A DNA stretch of 17,761 nucleotides. Source: an uncultured Collinsella sp. (lineage in GTDB: Bacteria > Actinomycetota > Coriobacteriia > Coriobacteriales > Coriobacteriaceae). The notes under the pieces were generated by a model. It searched no databases and was not told the DNA's origin. It was given only the letters and a program-made list of their open reading frames with translations. The stretch lies in the NCBI GenBank assembly GCA_902492855.1, contig CABUMU010000034.1:1-17761 (forward strand). Reading direction: 5' to 3'. Shown here piece by piece: positions 11,946 through 17,761 of this stretch. The stretch's first letter is position 1. Each line of letters begins with the position of its first letter. The position numbers and the translations under genes are program-made.

Positions 11946-14246
11946 ATGGCTGATTCCAGCAAAAAGATGCAGATCGTGTTTGCCTCGGCCGAGTGCGCAC
12001 CGTTTGTGAAGACCGGTGGCCTGGGCGACGTGGCGGGCTCGCTGCCTGCGGCGCTTGTGCGCGCCGGTGCCGAAGTCATCGTGATGGTGCCCAAGTACGC
12101 CACCATCAAGGACGAGTACAAGGCGCAGATGGAGCACTTCTCCGACTTTTACGTTAGTCTGGGTTGGCGCACTGAGTACTGCGGGCTGGAGAAGCTCGAG
12201 CACGACGGCGTCACCTATATGTTCATCGACAACGAGCGCTACTTTGCGCGCGACTATCCGTACGGCTTCTTTGACGACGGCGAGCGTTTTGCGTTCTTCT
12301 CCAAGGCCATCACCGAGAGCCTGCAGCACCTGCCGGCCGGCTTTGAGTGCGACATCCTGCACTGCAACGACTGGCAGACGGCGCTGGCGCCCGTGTTTTT
12401 GCGCGAGTTCTACCAGGGCCTGCCGCTGTACGATCGCGTCAAGACCGTCTTCTCGATCCACAACGTGGCTTTCCAGGGCCAGTTTAGCGACACCGTGATG
12501 GAGGACATCCTTGGTGTGGCGCACATTCCGGCGGCCGCCTCGCAGCTGCGTTGCGACGCCTGCAGCATCAACTACATGCTGGGCGCCCTGCGCTATGCCG
12601 ACGCCATCACCACGGTGAGCCCCACCTATGCCAACGAGATCCAGACGCCCGAGTTTGGCGAGGGCCTGGACGGCGTACTGCGCGAGCGTTCCTACGCGCT
12701 GCAGGGCATTTTGAACGGCATTGACGTTGCGGGCTTTGACCCGGCAACAGACAAGCGAATTACCGCCAACTATACCGTGGAGGACCGTTCCGGCAAGGCC
12801 GTGTGCAAGGCCAAGCTGCAGGAGGAACTGGGCCTCGAGGTTCGCGACGACCGTCCGCTCATGGTGATGGTCACGCGCCTGACGCGCCAGAAGGGCATGG
12901 ATCTGGTCATGTACGCGCTCGACCGCATCCTGTCCGGCGGCGTGCAGGTGGCGGTGCTGGGCACCGGCGACCGCGACTACGAGGACGGCCTGCGCTACTT
13001 CCAGGACAAGTACCCCGGCACCATGGCCGCACGCATCGAGTTCGATCCTGCGCTGTCACAGCGTATGTATGCCGCCGCCGACATGTTCCTGATGCCTTCG
13101 AAGTTTGAGCCCTGCGGCCTGTCGCAGATCATCGCCATGCGCTACGGCACCCTGCCCATCGTGCGCGAGACCGGTGGCCTCAAGGACACCGTGCAGCCGT
13201 ACAACGAGTTTACCGGCGAGGGCACGGGCTTCTCGTTTAACAACTTTAACGGCGACGAGATGGGCGACGCGGTCTTCCGCGCGGCGCGCCTGTTCTGGGA
13301 TAACCGCGACGCCTGGAACCAGCTAGTCACGCAGGCCATGAGCCAGGACTTTAGCTGGACGCGCTCGGCCGACAAGTATCTGGACCTGTACTTCTTTATG
13401 CATCCAGAGATTGAGAGGCCGGCGTCGGTTGTCGACGAGCCTGAGGCTGTTGCTGAGCCGGTGGTCGCTGAGGAGCCCAAGGCCGAGGAGAAGCCGGTTG
13501 AGGCTGAGCCCGCAAAGGCCGAGCCTGAGGTGAAGGCTGAGGTTGCTCCCGAGGCAGAGGCCGAGGTCAAGCCCGCTGCAAAGCCCGCAGTTAAAAAGAC
13601 CACGACCCGCAAGACGACCGCTAAGAAGGTTACGACGACCAAGGCTGCCGCGACTAAAACAACGGCTACCAAGGCAACGACCACGCGCAAGCGCACGACC
13701 GCCGCTGCCAAGAAGGCCGCAGAAGCTGAGGCTGCTCCCGAGGTAAAGGACGAGGTCGCTGAGACCAAGCCGGTCGCCAAGACTCCGGCAAAGACCGCTG
13801 CCAAGAAGACGACCACGACCGCCAAGAAGGCAACGGCAGCCAAGAAGACCACGGCAACGAAGTCGACGACTACGAAGGCCGCCACGACCAAGGCAACCGC
13901 AAAGCCGGCCGCCAAAGTCGAGGATACGTCCGCAGAGTCCAAGGCCGAGGCAACCGTCGAGGCCAAGCCGGCAGCCAAGACCACTACGCGCAAGCGCGCA
14001 ACGACGATCAAGAAGACCACGACCAAGACAGCCGCTCCCAAGGTAGAGGCTAAAGCCGAGGACAAGCCCGCAGTAAAGGCCAAGCCGGCACCGAAGGCCG
14101 CTGAGGACAAGGCCGCACCGAAGGCTACGGTCAAGCCCGAGCCCGCCAAGGAGACTCCGGTCTCCCCCGCCGCTCCGGCAAAGGAAAAAGCCCCGTCCAA
14201 GAAGACATCCGTCCGCAAGGCAACGGCCACCCGTAAGCGCCGCTAA
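11946..14246 (+). CDS. glgA: Glycogen synthase (ADP-glucose, GT5) with very long Lys/Ala/Thr-rich C-terminal tail
   Basis: GlgA adds glucose from ADP-glucose to the growing alpha-1,4 glucan. Residues 1 to about 490 form a complete GT5 synthase: KTGGLGDVAGSLP (Lys22, sugar-nucleotide site), DILHCNDWQTALAPV, VFSIHNVAFQG, the linker SPTYANEI, VTRLTRQKGMDLV and FEPCGLSQIIAMRYG (Glu388), then RETGGLKDTV. A normal bacterial GlgA ends near residue 480-490. Here about 275 residues follow: first an acidic Glu/Pro/Ala segment (VAEEPKAEEKPVEAEPAK), then repetitive basic blocks (KKTTTRKTTAKK, AKKTTTTAKKATAAKK, TTRKRATTIKKTTTK) broken by acidic patches, ending RKATATRKRR. Such a tail is not part of the GT5 family. 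The start at ATG 11946 follows GGGAG at 5 nt; the longer frame beginning at 11883 lies inside a hairpin. It is the last gene before a strong terminator. Confidence 0.96.
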   Translation: MADSSKKMQIVFASAECAPFVKTGGLGDVAGSLPAALVRAGAEVIVMVPKYATIKDEYKAQMEHFSDFYVSLGWRTEYCGLEKLEHDGVTYMFIDNERYFARDYPYGFFDDGERFAFFSKAITESLQHLPAGFECDILHCNDWQTALAPVFLREFYQGLPLYDRVKTVFSIHNVAFQGQFSDTVMEDILGVAHIPAAASQLRCDACSINYMLGALRYADAITTVSPTYANEIQTPEFGEGLDGVLRERSYALQGILNGIDVAGFDPATDKRITANYTVEDRSGKAVCKAKLQEELGLEVRDDRPLMVMVTRLTRQKGMDLVMYALDRILSGGVQVAVLGTGDRDYEDGLRYFQDKYPGTMAARIEFDPALSQRMYAAADMFLMPSKFEPCGLSQIIAMRYGTLPIVRETGGLKDTVQPYNEFTGEGTGFSFNNFNGDEMGDAVFRAARLFWDNRDAWNQLVTQAMSQDFSWTRSADKYLDLYFFMHPEIERPASVVDEPEAVAEPVVAEEPKAEEKPVEAEPAKAEPEVKAEVAPEAEAEVKPAAKPAVKKTTTRKTTAKKVTTTKAAATKTTATKATTTRKRTTAAAKKAAEAEAAPEVKDEVAETKPVAKTPAKTAAKKTTTTAKKATAAKKTTATKSTTTKAATTKATAKPAAKVEDTSAESKAEATVEAKPAAKTTTRKRATTIKKTTTKTAAPKVEAKAEDKPAVKAKPAPKAAEDKAAPKATVKPEPAKETPVSPAAPAKEKAPSKKTSVRKATATRKRR

Positions 14247-14270
14247 TACGGACGATTAAAACTTAATCCT

Positions 14271-14315
14271 CAACGCAAAAGAGGGCGCCCCAACCAGGCG
14301 CCCTCTTTTGCGTTG
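14271..14315 (+). terminator. Strong intrinsic terminator after glgA
   Basis: CAACGCAAAAGAGGGCGCC (14271-14289), a 7-nt loop and the perfect 19-bp complement (14297-14315) carry the A- and T-rich blocks within the arms, so it can work in both directions. It lies 25 nt after the glgA stop and closes the glg cluster. Confidence 0.92.
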
Positions 14316-14338
14316 AACTTCTGTATTAAAAAGAGGGC

Positions 14339-14470
14339 CGGTTTACTACGACAAAATGGCTCTGGCCGATCACGGCCAGTAATCTACGAAATTGGCAACG
14401 CTTCTACCTGCGGTTTTAAAATCACCAAAATGACTGTGGTTGAGATCATTCAATTTATCGTAGTAAACCG
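14339..14470. repeat. 132-nt element bounded by 13-bp inverted repeats (MITE-like candidate)
   Basis: CGGTTTACTACGA (14339-14351) is exactly mirrored by TCGTAGTAAACCG (14458-14470). Inside are the small hairpin CTGGCCG-atca-CGGCCAG (14362-14379) and a second imperfect inverted pair, CTACGAAATTG near 14384 against CAATTTATCGTAG near 14451. There is no coding frame and no obvious target-site duplication. The architecture fits a non-autonomous dispersed palindromic element. Confidence 0.55.
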
Positions 14471-14535
14471 AGGTACTTTTGGTTAGCTACAAATAGGATC
14501 GGTATAGGCGTTTTTGAATATCGCGATAATTTATG

Positions 14536-14554
14536 TGGTAAAACGATTTTCTAG
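14536..14554 (+). promoter_or_regulatory. Candidate operator upstream of the GH13-GH77 gene
   Basis: TGGTAAAACGATTTTCTAG shares TGGTAAAACG with the pseudo-palindrome in front of glgB (4405-4422 region, reverse complement) and GTGGTAAAAC with the site at 4471-4480. It lies about 60 nt upstream of the candidate -10 box. A common LacI-type regulator of both units is a reasonable but unproven reading. Confidence 0.35.
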
Positions 14555-14610
14555 CACAACCGTTCGCCGATAGTAAACGGATGTTGTTTATACAGCCTGC
14601 GTACAACAGA

Positions 14611-14616
14611 TATACT
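14611..14616 (+). promoter_or_regulatory. Candidate -10 box for the GH13-GH77 gene
   Basis: TATACT at 14611-14616 matches the -10 consensus at 5 of 6 positions and lies about 60 nt before the ATG. The hexamer 17 nt upstream (TTATAC) is a poor -35, so the promoter would need an activator or is misassigned. Confidence 0.3.
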
Positions 14617-14651
14617 TACATCCTGTGCGTAAAGCCCGTGGCCAGCAGGCC

Positions 14652-14681
14652 ATGATTCTATTGAACTGGACCGTACTATGA
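14652..14681 (+). other. Possible 9-codon leader ORF overlapping the GH13-GH77 start
   Basis: ATG at 14652 opens MILLNWTVL and stops at TGA 14679-14681, overlapping the main ATG as ATGA. The ribosome-binding site of the main gene is weak, so translational coupling through this mini-ORF is possible. The ORF's own site (AGG two nt upstream) is poor too. Confidence 0.2.
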
Positions 14682-17600
14682 GATTGATACACAACAGCCG
14701 TCTGCCGCAGTTTCGCACTCCGTTTGGCGCTGTGACCACAGGAACCACCCTTTCGCTCTCCGTGATTCTGGAGGATGCCGATCCCGCGCAGGCAACGCTT
14801 ACGCTGCGCACCTGGGTCGATGAGATCGGTGAGTCTCGGTATCCCATGACGCACGAGGGCGACGGCATATTTACCGTAGAGCTTGAGTGCACCGAACCCT
14901 GTCTTATCTGGTACAGCTTTATCTGCAATATCGAGGGCCAGCCCGAGGTTCGTCTGGGCGCACCGCAGGGCCGCACCGGCGGCGAGGGAGTAACCTACGA
15001 CTACGCTGAGGTGCCGTCATTCCAGGTCACCGTCTACAAACACCGTGAGAACCGTCCTACCTGGTACGAGCGCGGTATGGTCTACCAGATCTTCCCCGAT
15101 CGCTATGCCCGCGACGAGCACTGGCGCGAGCGCACGCTGGCCGAGGTCGAAAAACCGCGTAAGGGCATTCAGCGCCGCATGGTCGAGGACTGGAACGAGC
15201 CGCCTGTGTACGAGCGCGCCGAGGACGGCTCCATCAAGACCTGGGACTTCTACGGCGGATCGCTCAAGGGTATCCAGAATGACCTGCCACGCATCGCCGA
15301 GCTGGGCTTTACAGCTATCTACCTCAACCCCATTTTTGAAGCCGCGAGCAACCACCGCTACGACACCGCCGATTACACCAAGATTGATCCGATTCTGGGC
15401 ACTGAGCAGGACTTTACTGAGCTCTGCGAGGCGGCCGAGAAGCTGGGCATCTCCATCATTCTGGACGGTGTGTTCAACCACACGGGCGATGATTCGATCT
15501 ACTTCAACCGCTACGGCAACTACCCCGGCGTGGGCGCGTGGCAGAGCGAGGATTCGCCGTGGCGCGATGCGTTTTATTTCCACGAGGACGGCTCGTACGA
15601 CTGCTGGTGGGGCGTGGGCAATATGCCCGCTATCAATGAGAGCTCCGAACTGGTACGCGAGCGGCTCCTGGGCAAGGACGGCGTCATTCGTAAATGGCTG
15701 CGCGCCGGCGCTCACGGCTGGCGCCTGGATGTGGCCGACGAGCTTTCCGATGACTTCCTGGCCGAAATCAAGAAGGCAGTACTCGCCGAAAAGCCCGATG
15801 CTCTGTTGCTCGGCGAAGTCTGGGAAGACGCCTCCAACAAGATCAGCTATGGCCACCTGCGTCGTTACCTGCAGGGCTCCGAGCTCGACTCGGCCATGGA
15901 TTACCCCTTCCGCGACATGGTCATCGGCTTTTTGATGGGCTACAAAAACGCCTACCAAGCAGCTGAGGATATCGAGACCCTACGCGAGAACTATCCGCGT
16001 GAGGCCCTGTCTTGCGCACTTAATCTGCTTTCGAGCCACGACCGTCCGCGTATTATCTCGGTGCTCGGCGGCGGCCCCGACGAGTCACAGCTGCCCGAGT
16101 GCGAGCGCAGCAAATGGCGCCTGGACGAGAACGCGATGGGCCTGGCCAAGAGCCGTTTTTGGCTCGCGACGCTCATGCAGATGACGTTCCCGGGCGTTCC
16201 CTCAATCTATTACGGTGACGAGTACGGCTTGGAGGGGCTCACCGATCCGGGTAATCGCCGCACCATGCCGACCAAGGAAGACCTGCACGACTTCGATACG
16301 TTCGCGATCGTCAAGAACGCATCTGCCGTGCGCCGCGCGCTGCCGTTTATGATCGACGGCGAAATCAAGGCCTTCGCGCTCAATGACGAGGTACTTGCCT
16401 ACAACCGTACGGGCAAGGATGGCGAGTCTGCGACGGTTATCATCAACCGCAGCCTGCGCAATTCACACCGCGTGACGATTCCGGCGCTCGGCGAATGCGC
16501 GAGCGATGTGATTAGCGGTCACGAGTGCGAGATCCACAACGGCACGGTCACGCTCGACCTGTACCCGCTGGGGTCGTCGATTATCTATCACCACGCCGAG
16601 CAGCGCCTGCAGGAGCCGCTCGATCACGGCGCAGGTGTTGTATGCCATATCACATCGGTGCCGACCGACGACGGCAAGCCCGGTACGATCGGCGCGCCCA
16701 CGCGTCGTTTTATCGACCATCTGGCTGCCATGGGCATGCGCGACTGGCAGGTTCTCCCCGTCAACCCCACGGACTTCTTCCGCTCCCCTTACGCCGGTCC
16801 TTCGGCCTTTGCAGGCAATATCGACCTGCTGCCCGAAAGCCACGAAGAGCTGGCCGCCGACTTTGAGACCTGGAAGGCCCGCGGCGGCGAGGATGCCGAC
16901 CCGCTGTACACAGCGTTTAAGCATCGCAATGCCGATTGGCTCGAGAAGTACTGCGTCTACATGGCCGTTAAGAAGTACTTTGAGGGCGAGTCGCGCCACG
17001 ATTGGCCGGCAGATGTCGCGCGTTACAACGAGCATCTGATCGACGACAAGCGCTTCCACGACGAGGCCGAGCTTCAGGCGTATATGCAGTACCGCTTTGA
17101 CCTAGCTTGGTGCGAGCTCATGAACTATGCGCACAAGAAGGGCATCGAGGTTATCGGGGATATTCCTATGTACGTGTCCGACGATTCGGCAGATGCGTGG
17201 AGCGAGCCCGAGAACTTCTGGCTGTCCGATACCGGCAAGGCGATTGAGATTTCCGGTGCGCCGCCCGACAACTTTGCGCCCGAGGGCCAGGTGTGGGGCA
17301 ACCCGACGTTCCGCTGGGACCACATGAAGCAGAACGGCTATAGCTGGTGGATGGATCGCCTGCGTCGTGCGTTTTCGCTCTACGACCGCGTGCGCCTGGA
17401 TCACTTCTTGGGCTTCCACAGCTACTTCAGTATCCCCGCAGGTAAGGCATGCGCCGATGGCCGCTGGCTTGCGGGCCCGGGCAAGGACCTATTCCAGACC
17501 GCCTACGACGAGCTGGGTCCGCTCAACTTTATCGCCGAGGACCTGGGCTATTTGACGCCCGGTGTTCGCGCCATGGCTTCGACCTGCGGCTTCCCCGGCA

Positions 17601-17761
17601 TGGATGTGCTGGAGTTTAGCGACTACGACGTTCGTTGCGGTGTGCATCCCACGCCAGGAAAGATCCTGTACACCTCGACGCACGATACGTCGACGCTGGC
17701 CGGTTGGTGCACACGTTCCTTTGCGGGCGGCGATGAACCGAGCGGTGTTGAGGTGGCGGCA
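14678..17761 (+). CDS. Fused GH13 alpha-amylase/debranching-type enzyme and GH77 4-alpha-glucanotransferase (MalQ), 3' end outside window
   Basis: The frame stays open for 1028 codons to the window end. Residues about 1-115 form a beta N-domain. A GH13 barrel follows, of the neopullulanase/maltodextrin-hydrolase kind: YQIFPDRYAR, ILDGVFNHTGD, GWRLDVADE (Asp351), LLGEVWED (Glu380) and LLSSHDRPRI (Asp455). From about residue 648 a GH77 MalQ domain begins (VLPVNPTDFFRSPYAG, GDIPMYVSDDSADAW, EGQVWGNPTFRWD). Its catalytic triad is present: Asp908 in RLDHFLGFH, Glu954 in FIAEDLGY and Asp1003 in TSTHDTSTLAGW. By family, the first half hydrolyses short or branched maltodextrins and the second disproportionates alpha-1,4 glucans, which fits recycling of GlgP limit dextrins. 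Similar fusions are annotated in gut Firmicutes as GlgX/4-alpha-glucanotransferase. ATG 14678 has only a weak GGA upstream; a 9-codon ORF ends across it (ATGA). Confidence 0.93.
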   Translation, partial: MRLIHNSRLPQFRTPFGAVTTGTTLSLSVILEDADPAQATLTLRTWVDEIGESRYPMTHEGDGIFTVELECTEPCLIWYSFICNIEGQPEVRLGAPQGRTGGEGVTYDYAEVPSFQVTVYKHRENRPTWYERGMVYQIFPDRYARDEHWRERTLAEVEKPRKGIQRRMVEDWNEPPVYERAEDGSIKTWDFYGGSLKGIQNDLPRIAELGFTAIYLNPIFEAASNHRYDTADYTKIDPILGTEQDFTELCEAAEKLGISIILDGVFNHTGDDSIYFNRYGNYPGVGAWQSEDSPWRDAFYFHEDGSYDCWWGVGNMPAINESSELVRERLLGKDGVIRKWLRAGAHGWRLDVADELSDDFLAEIKKAVLAEKPDALLLGEVWEDASNKISYGHLRRYLQGSELDSAMDYPFRDMVIGFLMGYKNAYQAAEDIETLRENYPREALSCALNLLSSHDRPRIISVLGGGPDESQLPECERSKWRLDENAMGLAKSRFWLATLMQMTFPGVPSIYYGDEYGLEGLTDPGNRRTMPTKEDLHDFDTFAIVKNASAVRRALPFMIDGEIKAFALNDEVLAYNRTGKDGESATVIINRSLRNSHRVTIPALGECASDVISGHECEIHNGTVTLDLYPLGSSIIYHHAEQRLQEPLDHGAGVVCHITSVPTDDGKPGTIGAPTRRFIDHLAAMGMRDWQVLPVNPTDFFRSPYAGPSAFAGNIDLLPESHEELAADFETWKARGGEDADPLYTAFKHRNADWLEKYCVYMAVKKYFEGESRHDWPADVARYNEHLIDDKRFHDEAELQAYMQYRFDLAWCELMNYAHKKGIEVIGDIPMYVSDDSADAWSEPENFWLSDTGKAIEISGAPPDNFAPEGQVWGNPTFRWDHMKQNGYSWWMDRLRRAFSLYDRVRLDHFLGFHSYFSIPAGKACADGRWLAGPGKDLFQTAYDELGPLNFIAEDLGYLTPGVRAMASTCGFPGMDVLEFSDYDVRCGVHPTPGKILYTSTHDTSTLAGWCTRSFAGGDEPSGVEVAA

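Noticed and set aside
13142..14230. 362-residue Val/Ala-rich frame antisense to the GlgA tail that looks membrane-like
   Set aside because: Hydrophobicity comes from the reverse complement of Lys/Ala/Thr codons in the tail; the sense frame is continuous with a real synthase.
13400..14246. Frameshift or assembly error as the source of the GlgA tail
   Set aside because: The frame is continuous, low-complexity in a protein-meaningful way (Lys/Arg blocks alternating with acidic patches), ends just before the terminator, and a similar tail exists on GlgB.
1..17761. CRISPR arrays, insertion sequences, prophage genes, toxin-antitoxin pairs
   Set aside because: I saw no regularly spaced repeats, transposase or integrase motifs, or phage structural genes in either strand.

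Overview
The window looks like chromosomal DNA of a GC-rich actinobacterium, most likely a gut Coriobacteriia member such as Collinsella or a relative. This is inferred from GC-rich coding sequence, the paired glgC/glgD genes, a LoaP-type NusG paralogue heading a polysaccharide operon, and the gene styles. No rRNA or other species marker is present, so the assignment is an inference.

Left part, minus strand (1-2340): the promoter-proximal end of an exopolysaccharide/capsule operon. Reading leftwards, it has a putative promoter, a roughly 290-nt structured leader, a LoaP-like antiterminator, a phosphoglycosyl transferase that starts the lipid-linked sugar chain, and a DUF1972/GT4 rhamnosyltransferase-like gene cut by the window edge. 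Next come about 400 nt without a convincing gene, a tRNA-Ala(GGC) with its own promoter and terminator, an 82-nt palindrome, and a two-gene minus-strand unit: HAD phosphatase then thiamine pyrophosphokinase.

Middle and right, plus strand (4390-17761): a complete glycogen locus in the order glgB, glgP, glgC, glgD, glgA. GlgC makes ADP-glucose, with GlgD as a catalytically degenerate partner subunit. GlgA elongates the chain, GlgB branches it, and GlgP degrades it by phosphorolysis. A strong terminator closes the group. After about 360 nt holding a MITE-like inverted-repeat element and a possible operator lies a very long open frame fusing a GH13 alpha-amylase-type domain to a GH77 4-alpha-glucanotransferase. 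It is still open at the window end and would recycle the branched and short glucans left by GlgP.

The most unusual feature is that GlgA and GlgB, the two polymer-building enzymes, both carry long Lys/Ala(/Thr)-rich histone H1-like C-terminal tails: about 275 residues in GlgA and about 65 in GlgB. The other glycogen enzymes fully visible here lack them. Other points worth following up are the structured leader of the LoaP operon, hairpins before glgB, glgP and glgA, two candidate dispersed palindromic repeats, and a TGGTAAAAC motif shared by the upstream regions of glgB and the GH13-GH77 gene.
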